In this document: in pieces, positions 7,860 through 15,248 of the stretch
How positions within the stretch are numbered: the stretch's first letter is position 1
How the letters are laid out: each line of letters starts with the position of its first letter
Notes under the pieces: generated by a model
The model's database searches: none
The model's input: only the letters and a program-made list of their open reading frames with translations
What the model was told of the DNA's origin: nothing
NCBI GenBank assembly: GCA_050246875.1
Contig: JBFWVF010000007.1
Coordinates: forward strand, 1-64,000
Direction of reading: 5' to 3'
DNA length: 64,000 nucleotides
From: SHWB01 sp050246875
GTDB lineage: Bacteria; Pseudomonadota; Alphaproteobacteria; UBA6615
Program-made: the position numbers and the translations under genes

Positions 7860-9115
7860 GCCGCCCGGCGCTCCTGTACGGTCGCCGCCAGCCGCTCGCC
7901 GTCGCTGCCCGTGACCGCAGCGGTTACGATCGTTCCGGCATCGAGCGGCCGGTCCAGCACCACCGGCGCGAATTGCGGCGTGCGCGCCGCGTGGCCATCC
8001 TCGACGAGCACCGCGCGGATCGCGCCCGTCTCGCCGGCGAGGAAGCGCCGCCGCGCGGCCGCCCCCGCCGCACGCAGCCGGGCGGCACGCGCCTTCACCT
8101 CGGCGCGCGGCAGTTGCGGCATGCGCGCCGCCGGCGTGTCGGGCCGGGCGCTGTAGGGAAACACGTGCAGCCAGGCGAGGCCGGCCTCCTCGACGAAGGC
8201 GAGCGTGTCCTCGGCCATCGCCTCGCTCTCGGTCGGAAAGCCGGCGATCAGGTCGGCGCCGAACGCCACGTCCGGGCGCAGGCGCCGCGCCTGCGCGATC
8301 ATGGAGAGCGCGCCCGCCCGGTCGTGCCGCCGTTTCATGCGCTTGAGCACCATATCGTTGCCTGCCTGCAATGACAGGTGCAGGTGGGGCATCAGCCGCT
8401 CCTCCTCGGCGATGGCGCGCCACAGCGCCTCGTCGACCTCGGCAGGATCGAGCGACGACAGGCGCAGGCGCGGCAGCTCCGGCACCGCGGCCAGCAGCCG
8501 GCGCACGAGGCCACCGAACGACGGCTGGCCCGGCAGATCGGCGCCCCAGGCCGTGATGTCGACGCCCGACAACACGACCTCGCGGAAGCCGGCCGCGACG
8601 GCGCGGCGGACCTGTTCGACCACCGCGCCGGCCGGCACGCTGCGCGACGGACCACGACCGAGCGGGATGACGCAGAAGGTGCAGCGATGATCGCAGCCGT
8701 TCTGCACCTCGACGACGGCGCGCGCGCGGCCCTCGAAGCCCGCCGGCAGCTCGGCAGGCGTCGCGACGCGCGCGGCGGCGATATCGCCGACCGCGATGCG
8801 CGGGGCGGTTGCGGCGTAATGGATGGCATCGAGCTTCTCGACATTGCCGAGAACGCGGTCGACCTCGGTCATGGCCGCCCAGCGGTCGGGCGCGATCTGC
8901 GCCGCGCAGCCGGTGACCACGATGGTTGCGTCGGGATGGTCGCGGCGAGCCCGGCGCACGGCCTGGCGCGCCTGCCGTTCGGCCTCCGCGGTGACAGCGC
9001 AGGTGTTCACCACGATGGCGTCGTCGAGGCCGGCGAGCGTCGCGGCGCGGCGGGCGCCATCGGCCTCGAAGGCGTTGAGCCGGCAGCCGAAGTTGATGAC
9101 GCGCGGCTCAGCCAT
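7856..9115 (-). CDS. mtaB: tRNA (N6-threonylcarbamoyladenosine-37) methylthiotransferase MtaB
   Basis: A radical-SAM methylthiotransferase that converts t6A37 to ms2t6A37 in ANN-decoding tRNAs. The N-terminal UPF0004 domain supplies three cluster cysteines (GCRLN, NTCAVT, TGCAAQ). The radical-SAM CxxxCxxC is in GCDHRCTFC at about residues 144-152, and a TRAM-like region follows at the C-terminus. The start MAEPRVINFGCRLN at 9115 overlaps the dapF stop by 8 bp; an upstream in-frame start at 9139 would lie deeper inside dapF. The dapF–mtaB–ftsY order is a common alphaproteobacterial arrangement. Confidence 0.95.
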   Translation of the reverse strand: MAEPRVINFGCRLNAFEADGARRAATLAGLDDAIVVNTCAVTAEAERQARQAVRRARRDHPDATIVVTGCAAQIAPDRWAAMTEVDRVLGNVEKLDAIHYAATAPRIAVGDIAAARVATPAELPAGFEGRARAVVEVQNGCDHRCTFCVIPLGRGPSRSVPAGAVVEQVRRAVAAGFREVVLSGVDITAWGADLPGQPSFGGLVRRLLAAVPELPRLRLSSLDPAEVDEALWRAIAEEERLMPHLHLSLQAGNDMVLKRMKRRHDRAGALSMIAQARRLRPDVAFGADLIAGFPTESEAMAEDTLAFVEEAGLAWLHVFPYSARPDTPAARMPQLPRAEVKARAARLRAAGAAARRRFLAGETGAIRAVLVEDGHAARTPQFAPVVLDRPLDAGTIVTAAVTGSDGERLAATVQERRAA

Positions 9116-9962
9116 GCGCCGCCTGCCGGCGCCAGGCATCCTCGTCGAAGCTGCCGGTGAAGCTGATCGCCGCCGGGCCGGTCATGATCACGTGGCCGTC
9201 GTCGCGCCAGTCGATGGCCAGCTCGCCGCCGTCGAGCGCCACCACGACGCTGCGGCCGGCGAAGCCGCGCCGGTGGGCGGCGACCGCGGCGGCGCAGGCG
9301 CCCGTGCCGCAGGCCTGGGTGATGCCGGCGCCGCGCTCCCAGACCCGCAGGCGCAGGCGCGTCGGGCTTTCGACGCCGACCACCTCGACATTGGTGCGTT
9401 GGGGGAACAACACGTCGTGCTCGATCGCCGGGCCGAGGTCGGCCAGCGGGATGGCCTCCGGATCGGCGACGAAGAAGACCGCATGGGGATTGCCGACGGA
9501 AACCGCGACCGGGTCGGCCAGCGGCCCGGCCGCCAGCGGCAGGTGCAGCGTGTCGACCGGGCGGGCCAGCGGGATCGCCCGCCAGTCGTCGCTGGCCGGG
9601 CCCATGTCGACGGCCACCGTCTCGCCGCCGTCGCGGATCTCGGTCGTCAGCAGGCCGGCATTGGTCGCGATCACCGGCCGCGCCAGGCCCTCCGTCAGGT
9701 ACAGCCAGCGCGCGATGCAGCGGGTGGCGTTGCCGCAGGCGTCCACCTCGCTGCCATCGGCATTGAGGATGCGCATGAAAACGTCGGCGCCATCGCGTGG
9801 CGGCGGCTCGACGACGATGAACTGGTCGCAGCCGATGCCGGTCCTGCGGTCGGCCAGCGCACGTGTCAGGCCACCGTCGGCGGCGAAGGCACGCGCGCGG
9901 CCATCGACCACGACGAAGTCGTTGCCGAGACCCTGCATCTTGAGGAAGTCGCGCCGCGCCAT
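9108..9962 (-). CDS. dapF: Diaminopimelate epimerase
   Basis: Interconverts LL- and meso-diaminopimelate for lysine and peptidoglycan synthesis in the cytoplasm. The 284 residues contain both catalytic cysteines in their usual contexts: Cys76 in DACGNATR and Cys218 in ACGTGAC. The N-terminal MQGLGNDFVVVD signature is present. It is the first enzyme gene of the dapF–mtaB–ftsY–yciB series and lies 78 bp downstream of the XRE regulator on the same strand. No anomaly is seen. Confidence 0.97.
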   Translation of the reverse strand: MARRDFLKMQGLGNDFVVVDGRARAFAADGGLTRALADRRTGIGCDQFIVVEPPPRDGADVFMRILNADGSEVDACGNATRCIARWLYLTEGLARPVIATNAGLLTTEIRDGGETVAVDMGPASDDWRAIPLARPVDTLHLPLAAGPLADPVAVSVGNPHAVFFVADPEAIPLADLGPAIEHDVLFPQRTNVEVVGVESPTRLRLRVWERGAGITQACGTGACAAAVAAHRRGFAGRSVVVALDGGELAIDWRDDGHVIMTGPAAISFTGSFDEDAWRRQAAHG

Positions 9963-10040
9963 GGCGGCGAGGATATAGGTCGCCCCCGCCGGCGGCGTCC
10001 ACCCCGAATGGCGACGCCGGCCGGCAGCGACGTTGAAGGA

Positions 10041-10460
10041 TCAGCCGCCGGTCAGCGACTTCACGAGCTGGACGACCTGGCGACGGACCCGCGCGTTGGA
10101 GATGCGCTGGAAGTTCTGGTTGAGATCGAGAATCTGGCGGGCGCTGCGAGGATCGGCCTCGTAGCCCTCCTGCAGCGCCTCGCCGACCGCGCGCGGGCGA
10201 CCGCGGCCGCCGGCATCGAGGCCTTCGAAGAAGTAGCCCGGCTCGACATCGAGCACGCTGCAAAGCTGCCACAGCTTGCTGGCGCTGATGCGGTTGGCGC
10301 CACTTTCGTACTTCTGCACCTGCTGGAAGCTGATGCCGAGCTGGCGCGCGAGTTCCTTCTGCGGCAGTCCGCGCATTTCGCGTCGCTGACGCATGCGCTT
10401 GCCGACGTGAATGTCTACCGGGTGTGGCACAGCCTGTTTTCCCTGCCCTTGGGTACGCAT
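10041..10460 (-). CDS. XRE-family (Cro/CI-type HTH) transcriptional regulator
   Basis: A 139-residue protein with a classic HTH_3 domain at about residues 17-75 (VGKRMRQRREMRGLPQKELA, then GISFQQVQKYESGANRISAS). It resembles the short HTH regulators widespread in alphaproteobacteria, with a C-terminal tail containing LDLNQNFQRI and ending in VVQLVKSLTGG. DNA binding follows from the fold; the target is unknown. It precedes dapF on the same strand by 78 bp, so co-transcription is possible. The ATG at 10460 gives a short N-terminal extension ahead of the HTH. Confidence 0.85.
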   Translation of the reverse strand: MRTQGQGKQAVPHPVDIHVGKRMRQRREMRGLPQKELARQLGISFQQVQKYESGANRISASKLWQLCSVLDVEPGYFFEGLDAGGRGRPRAVGEALQEGYEADPRSARQILDLNQNFQRISNARVRRQVVQLVKSLTGG

Positions 10461-10811
10461 CCGGCCGGCGGTCTCGTCACCGTGCTGTCACACGGACAGG
10501 GTTCAGCGGCTGGAGAACGGTCGATCACGGCCCGGCGGTTCGTGAAACAGATGTTTCATCTGCCACCAACGCGACCCAATGTTGTATCTGCGGCGAACAC
10601 CGCGAATACGACGTTACTCCATGAATTGGTAGCCGTCACAAGGGCTCATAAATCCACGCCCTCATACTGTCAATGTGAATCAAGGCACTGACATTTCAGA
10701 TTCATTCGCAGATGCAATCAATCATGGCGGGAGCCGATGTCGATGCGAATTCTAGCATTCGGAGATGTAATTCCAGCGCCGTGCGGTTGAATGCCGGGCG
10801 TATCCGCGTGC
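10461..10811. other. Intergenic region between the XRE regulator and ffh
   Basis: No convincing gene is seen in this stretch. It is noticeably less GC-rich around 10560-10780 (many AT/CAAT tracts) and should hold the promoter of the XRE gene, which I cannot place. The conserved SRP RNA tip motif (GGAAG-type tetraloop region) is not present here. Confidence 0.5.
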
Positions 10812-10840
10812 TTGACGGGCCCAGACCGGGCGACTAGGTT
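10812..10840 (+). promoter_or_regulatory. Predicted promoter of ffh
   Basis: TTGACG (10812-10817) and TAGGTT (10835-10840) are separated by 17 bp. A start near 10847 would give a leader of about 140 nt that contains a strong hairpin. Confidence 0.6.
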
Positions 10841-10902
10841 CCCGCTGCCCTGATCCATCTGCCGCCACGCGGCGACCCGGGCCTGGGGCCCCGGGCGCTC
10901 CG

Positions 10903-10927
10903 CCAGTCCGCGAGTTTCGCGCACTGG
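10903..10927 (+). other. Stem-loop in the ffh leader
   Basis: An 11-bp stem with one mismatch (arms 10903-10913 and 10917-10927) closes a GTT loop. It lies about 60 nt before the ffh start and has no following T-run, so it is a leader structure rather than a clear terminator. Flanking CTGCCCTGAT near 10849 and ATCAGGCAG near 10945 can also pair, enclosing it. Confidence 0.4.
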
Positions 10928-10988
10928 CGCGATCGGCGTTGGGCATCAGGCAGTGGGTCTGACTTGGGAACCATGGGAGCCCCGGGCT

Positions 10989-12401
10989 GTGTTCGAATCG
11001 CTGACAGGCCGACTCGGCGATGTCCTCGACCGCCTCAAGCGCCGCGGCACGCTGGGTGCCGACGACGTCGCGGCGGCCATGCGCGAGGTGCGCGTCGCCC
11101 TGCTTGAGGCGGATGTGGCCCTGCCGGTGGTGCGCGATTTCGTCGCGGCCGTCCAGGAGAAGGCTGTCGGCGAGGCGGTCATCCGCTCGGTCACGCCGGG
11201 CCAGATGGTGGTCAAGATCGTCCACGACCATCTCGTCGAGATGCTCGGCGGCGGTGCCACCGGCATCGATCTGGAGGCCCGTCCGCCGGTCGCGGTCCTG
11301 ATGGTCGGCCTGCAGGGTTCAGGCAAGACGACGACGACCGCGAAGCTCGGCGTGCACCTCACCGAGGCGCGCAAGCGGCGCGTCCTCATGGCCTCGCTCG
11401 ACGTGCGCCGGCCGGCGGCGCAGGAACAGCTGCGCGTGCTCGGCGACCAAGCCCTGATCTCCACCCTCGACATCGTGCCCGGCGAGCCGCCGGTCGCCAT
11501 CGCCCGCCGGGCGATGAACAAGGCGCGGCTCGAAGGCTATGACGTCGTGTTGCTGGACACTGCCGGACGTATGGCCGTCGATGAGGCGATGATGGCCGAG
11601 GCAAAGGCCATCCGCGAGGCCACGAGTCCAGCCGAGACCCTGCTGGTCGCCGATGCCATGACCGGCCAGGACGCCGTCAATACGGCGCGCAGTTTCAACG
11701 AGGCCGTCGGGCTGACCGGCATCGTGCTGACCCGCGTCGACGGCGACGCGCGCGGCGGCGCCGCCCTGTCGATGCGTGCGGCGACCGGCTGTCCGATCAA
11801 GTTCGTTGGTACAGGCGAGCGCATCGACGCGCTCGAAGCGTTTCATCCGGAGCGCGTGGCCGGGCGCATCCTCGGCATGGGCGACGTCGTCAGCCTCGTC
11901 GAGAAGGCCGCCGCCATCGTCGAGGAGGACGAGGCGAGGAAGGTCGCGGCGAAGCTGGAGCAGGGCCGCTTCGACCTCGACGACATGGTCCAGCAGCTGC
12001 GCCAGCTCAAGAAGATGGGCGGCCTCGGCGGCGTCATGGGATTGCTACCGGGAGTTGCGAAAGTCCAGCGGCAGTTGAACGACCATCGCGTCGACGACCG
12101 CATGCTGCGTCATCAGGAGGCGATCATATTGGCAATGACGCCATCCGAAAGGCGCAATCCGGCCATCCTGAAAGCCTCGCGCAAGCGCCGCATCGCCGCC
12201 GGCTCCGGCACCACGGTGGAGCAGATCAACCGCCTGCTGAAGCAGTTCCAGCAGATGCAGACGATGATGAAGACGATGAAGAAGCGCGGCGGCCTCGGCG
12301 CCCTCTTCGGCGGCGGAGGCGGAGGCGGCGGGCCGGCCCTGCCGCCGGGCCCGCTGCCGCGGCTGCCGGGCGGCGGCCTGCCGCCGTTCGGGCGCCGCTG
12401 A
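10989..12401 (+). CDS. ffh: Signal recognition particle protein Ffh
   Basis: The SRP54 GTPase that binds signal peptides and SRP RNA and delivers ribosomes to FtsY. N domain about 1-90; G domain with GLQGSGKTTT, DTAGRM and TRVDGDARGG; methionine-rich M domain from about 300 with TPSERRNPAILKASRKRRIA and QFQQMQTMMKTMKKRGG. I start at GTG 10989 (FESLTGRLGDVLDRL), preceded by GGGAG at a good distance; the frame is open 36 bp further upstream. The C-terminus is a Gly run followed by a Pro/Gly/Leu tail of about 30 residues, longer than usual. It heads the plus-strand series ending at rplS. Confidence 0.97.
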   Translation: MFESLTGRLGDVLDRLKRRGTLGADDVAAAMREVRVALLEADVALPVVRDFVAAVQEKAVGEAVIRSVTPGQMVVKIVHDHLVEMLGGGATGIDLEARPPVAVLMVGLQGSGKTTTTAKLGVHLTEARKRRVLMASLDVRRPAAQEQLRVLGDQALISTLDIVPGEPPVAIARRAMNKARLEGYDVVLLDTAGRMAVDEAMMAEAKAIREATSPAETLLVADAMTGQDAVNTARSFNEAVGLTGIVLTRVDGDARGGAALSMRAATGCPIKFVGTGERIDALEAFHPERVAGRILGMGDVVSLVEKAAAIVEEDEARKVAAKLEQGRFDLDDMVQQLRQLKKMGGLGGVMGLLPGVAKVQRQLNDHRVDDRMLRHQEAIILAMTPSERRNPAILKASRKRRIAAGSGTTVEQINRLLKQFQQMQTMMKTMKKRGGLGALFGGGGGGGGPALPPGPLPRLPGGGLPPFGRR

Positions 12402-12412
12402 GGAGCCGCACG

Positions 12413-12805
12413 GTGAAGTTCGACCACGTCTCCCTCGGCTGCCGCGACCTCGCGGCCTCGATCGCCTTCTACGACGCGGTGCTGGCGCCGCTCGGCTACA
12501 CGCGCGGCATCACCATGGAACGCGCCGCCGCCTGGGGGCCGCCGCGCGGCACCGACGGCGAGCGGCTGTGGCTCGTCGCGCCGGCGCCGGACGAGGCGCC
12601 GCTGGCGGCGCGCGGCAGCCATGTGGCGATCGCCGCGCCGGGCCGCGCCGCCGTCGACGCCTTCTGGCAGGCGGCGCTGGCCGCCGGCGCGAAGCCGAAC
12701 GGCGCCCCCGGCCTGCGCCCCGAATATTCGCCCAGCTACTACGCGGCCTTCGTGCTCGACCCCGACGGCCACAAGATCGAAGCCATGTGCCGGACCGTCA
12801 CCTGA
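12413..12805 (+). CDS. VOC (glyoxalase/bleomycin-resistance fold) family protein
   Basis: A 130-residue single vicinal-oxygen-chelate module. It begins with the beta-strand KFDHVSLGCRDLAASIAFYD and ends YYAAFVLDPDGHKIEAMCR, giving the typical metal-ligand positions His5 and the Glu in KIEA. Such stand-alone proteins are often annotated glyoxalase-like; the substrate cannot be told from sequence. It starts with GTG after AGGAG, 11 bp downstream of ffh, so it is probably in the same transcript, inserted between ffh and rpsP. Confidence 0.88.
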   Translation: MKFDHVSLGCRDLAASIAFYDAVLAPLGYTRGITMERAAAWGPPRGTDGERLWLVAPAPDEAPLAARGSHVAIAAPGRAAVDAFWQAALAAGAKPNGAPGLRPEYSPSYYAAFVLDPDGHKIEAMCRTVT

Positions 12806-12869
12806 CCCTCACCTGACCCTGGCCCGGCCCCGACCCGGAACCACCACACCAACGGAGTTGCAGCGAACC

Positions 12870-13259
12870 ATGTCCCTCAAGATCCGCCTGGCCCGCGCCG
12901 GCGCCAAGAAGCGCCCCTTCTACCGCATCGTCGTCGCTGACTCGCGCATGCCGCGCGACGGCCGCTTCATCGAGCGCATCGGCGCCTACAATCCGATGGT
13001 CGACCACGGCCACCCGGACCGCATCCGCTTCGACGAAGCGCGCGCCCGCCACTGGCTCGGCGTCGGCGCCCGGCCGACTGACCGCGTCGCCCGCTTCTTC
13101 GCCGCCGCCGGCCTCGTCGCGGCGCCGGTGCGCCGCGAGCAGCCGCAGAAGTCGGCGCCCAAGAAGAAGGCGCAGGAGCGCGCCGCGGCGCTGGCCGCAG
13201 CCCAGGCCGAGGCGGCCGCGGCGGCGAGCGACGGCGGCGAGGCCGCGGCGGCCAACTGA
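12870..13259 (+). CDS. rpsP: 30S ribosomal protein S16
   Basis: The N-terminal 80 residues (SLKIRLARAGAKKRPFYRIV through TDRVARFF) are a normal S16. A C-terminal tail of about 45 residues follows, lysine-rich (SAPKKKAQERAA) then Ala/Glu-rich; such extensions are common in alphaproteobacteria. The start ATG at 12870 has GGAG upstream. It is followed 10 bp later by rimM, whose product matures the 30S subunit near S13/S19. Confidence 0.97.
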   Translation: MSLKIRLARAGAKKRPFYRIVVADSRMPRDGRFIERIGAYNPMVDHGHPDRIRFDEARARHWLGVGARPTDRVARFFAAAGLVAAPVRREQPQKSAPKKKAQERAAALAAAQAEAAAAASDGGEAAAAN

Positions 13260-13269
13260 GCCGCCGCCG

Positions 13270-13815
13270 GTGGCGAAGCCCGGACGGGACCCGCGCGTCT
13301 GCCTCGGCGCCTTCGCCGGGGCGCATGGCGTGCGTGGCCTCGTCCGCGTACGGCCGTACACCGAGGTGCCGGAGGATGTCGGCGCCTACGGCCCGGTCGA
13401 GAGCGAGGACGGCAGGCGCGTGATGGAACTGACGGTCAAGGGGCGTGGACCGCGCGGCCATGTGCTGGCGGCCGTGCGCGGCGTCGCCGACCGCGACGCC
13501 GCCGAGGCCCTCTCCGGCCTGCGCTTCTACGTCGCGCGCGACCGTCTGCCGGCGCCCGCCGAGGAGGAGTTCTACCATGCCGACCTGATCGGCCTCGCGG
13601 TCGAGGACGAGGCCGGCCATGCCCTCGGCACCGTGCGCGCGGTCCACGAGTACGGCGGCGGCACGGCGCTGGAGATCGCCGGGCCGGACGGCACGGTGGC
13701 GACGGTGCCCTTCAGCCGGGCCGCGGTGCCGACGGTCGACCTCGCCGCCGGCCGGCTGGTCGTCGCCGCCGCCCAGGTGCTGGCTGCCGGCGCCGCCCGC
13801 GAGGCCGGACAGTGA
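13270..13815 (+). CDS. rimM: 16S rRNA processing protein RimM
   Basis: A 30S maturation factor. The N-terminal RimM barrel begins RVCLGAFAGAHGVRGLVRVR, and the C-terminal PRC-barrel half has EEEFYHADLIGLAVEDEAG and GGGTALEIAG. Length (181) is normal. It starts with GTG and its stop overlaps the trmD GTG (GTGA), so translation is coupled. It is part of the rpsP–rimM–trmD–rplS operon. Confidence 0.96.
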   Translation: MAKPGRDPRVCLGAFAGAHGVRGLVRVRPYTEVPEDVGAYGPVESEDGRRVMELTVKGRGPRGHVLAAVRGVADRDAAEALSGLRFYVARDRLPAPAEEEFYHADLIGLAVEDEAGHALGTVRAVHEYGGGTALEIAGPDGTVATVPFSRAAVPTVDLAAGRLVVAAAQVLAAGAAREAGQ

Positions 13816-14594
13816 GCGCCGACGCCGCCCGCGCGCCCGCGACGCCGTGGACGGCGAGCGTCCTGACGCTGTTTCCTGGCATGTTTCCCGGGCCGCTGGG
13901 CGACAGCCTGGCCGGCCGCGGGCTGGCGGCCGGGCTGTGGGGGTTGGAGACGGTCGACATCCGCGCCTTCGCGGCCGACCGCCACGCCACGGTCGACGAC
14001 GTGCCGTTCGGCGGCGGACCAGGCATGGTGATGCGCGCCGACGTGGTCGACGCCGCGCTGGCGGCGGCCACCGCCGGCCCGCGCGACGTTGACCGGCAGC
14101 GGCCGATCGTCTATCTCACCCCGCGCGGCTGGCCTCTCGACCAGGCGCGCGTGCGCGGTCTGGCGGCGGCATCCGGGGTGGTGCTGCTGTGCGGCCGCTA
14201 CGAGGGTATCGACCAGCGCGTCCTCGATGCCTGGTCGGTCGAGGAGATCAGCCTCGGCGATTACGTGCTGTCGGGCGGCGAGATCGCCGCACTGGCGCTG
14301 ATCGACGCGGTTGTGCGGCTGCTGCCGGGCGTGATCGGCCGGGAGGAGTCGCTGGTCGAGGAAAGTTTCGAGCAGGGCCTGCTCGAGTATCCGCACTTCA
14401 CGCGGCCGGCGGTCTGGAACGACCGCGCCGGCGGCGAGCGGCGGGTGCCCGAGGTCCTGCTGTCGGGCCATCACGCGCGCATCGCCGACTGGCGGCGCGC
14501 CGAGGCCGAACGGGCGACGCGCGAGCGGCGGCCGGATCTGTGGACCAGGCGGACCGGGGCCGGCGGCCCCGGCGATGCGGCGGCGAGGAAGTAG
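13812..14594 (+). CDS. trmD: tRNA (guanine-37-N1)-methyltransferase TrmD
   Basis: A SPOUT-class enzyme that methylates G37 of tRNAs and so prevents +1 frameshifting. The trefoil-knot AdoMet site is visible: CGRYEGIDQR and EEISLGDYVLSGGE. The N-terminus has VLTLFPGMF and GGGPGMVMR. At 260 residues it is slightly long because of a short N-terminal extension after the GTG start. It overlaps rimM by 4 bp and precedes rplS by 3 bp. Confidence 0.97.
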   Translation: MSADAARAPATPWTASVLTLFPGMFPGPLGDSLAGRGLAAGLWGLETVDIRAFAADRHATVDDVPFGGGPGMVMRADVVDAALAAATAGPRDVDRQRPIVYLTPRGWPLDQARVRGLAAASGVVLLCGRYEGIDQRVLDAWSVEEISLGDYVLSGGEIAALALIDAVVRLLPGVIGREESLVEESFEQGLLEYPHFTRPAVWNDRAGGERRVPEVLLSGHHARIADWRRAEAERATRERRPDLWTRRTGAGGPGDAAARK

Positions 14595-14597
14595 GCG

Positions 14598-15059
14598 ATG
14601 AACACGCTGGAGAATTTCGAGGCGCGCGAGCTGTCGAAGCTCATGGCCAGCCGCACGGTGCCGGACTTCAGCCCCGGCGACACGCTGCGCGTCAATGTGC
14701 GCGTGGTCGAGGGCACCCGCGAGCGCATCCAGGCCTACGAAGGCGTGTGCATCGCGCGCGCCAACGCCGGCATCAACTCGTCCTTCACCGTGCGCAAGAT
14801 CAGCTACGGCGAGGGCGTCGAGCGCGTCTTCCCGCTGTTCAGCCCGCGCGTCGAATCGATCGAGGTGGTGCGGCGCGGCAAGGTCCGCCGCGCGAAGCTC
14901 TATTACCTGCGCGGCCGCCGCGGCAAGTCGGCGCGCATCACCGAGCGCACGACCGGCCGCAAGCAGGGCAACATCCTGGTGCCCGAGACCGGCATGGCCG
15001 AGCACGTCACCGAGGACACGGTGGCCCCCGCCGTGCCGGCCGCCGAGGGCGGCAACTGA
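14598..15059 (+). CDS. rplS: 50S ribosomal protein L19
   Basis: Canonical L19 sequence: FSPGDTLRVNVRVVEGTRERIQAYEG, then RKISYGEGVERVFPLFSPR and RRAKLYYLRGRRGKSARI. The C-terminal extension of about 30 residues is Ala/Pro/Glu-rich and not conserved. It is the last gene of the rpsP operon and is followed by a strong GC hairpin. Confidence 0.97.
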   Translation: MNTLENFEARELSKLMASRTVPDFSPGDTLRVNVRVVEGTRERIQAYEGVCIARANAGINSSFTVRKISYGEGVERVFPLFSPRVESIEVVRRGKVRRAKLYYLRGRRGKSARITERTTGRKQGNILVPETGMAEHVTEDTVAPAVPAAEGGN

Positions 15060-15073
15060 GGCTGACGCTCCCG

Positions 15074-15127
15074 CCCGGCCTGTCCGGCCGGGCCTGAAGC
15101 GGGCGGCTCTGCCGCCCGCCCGTTTCC
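15074..15127 (+). terminator. Two consecutive hairpins after rplS (probable terminator)
   Basis: The first hairpin has 7-bp arms at 15074-15080 and 15086-15092. The second is a perfect 9-bp GC stem (15099-15107 with 15111-15119) with a TCT loop, followed by CCGTTTCC. The T-tract is weak, so the second stem is the better terminator candidate. Confidence 0.6.
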
Positions 15128-15132
15128 AGTAA

Positions 15133-15216
15133 CGTCATTGCAAGCGATGCGAAGCAATCCAGTCTCGCGAGAGGCAGGCTGGATTGCATCGTCGGCTACG
15201 CCTCCTTGCAATGACG
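15133..15216. repeat. Dispersed palindromic repeat, family A, copy 1
   Basis: The ends are perfect 12-bp inverted arms: CGTCATTGCAAG (15133-15144) and CTTGCAATGACG (15205-15216). Inner arms GAAGCAATCCAG and CTGGATTGC also pair. A second copy is at 47521-47601. It is noncoding, lies just downstream of rplS and resembles REP/MITE-like intergenic palindromes found in many alphaproteobacteria. Confidence 0.8.
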
Positions 15217-15248
15217 GCGCACGAGTCCCCGGTCGCGGATCGACCGCG

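Noticed and set aside
10841..10988. SRP (4.5S) RNA gene in the ffh leader
   Set aside because: A hairpin is present but the conserved GGAAG-type tip and asymmetric loop of SRP RNA are absent.
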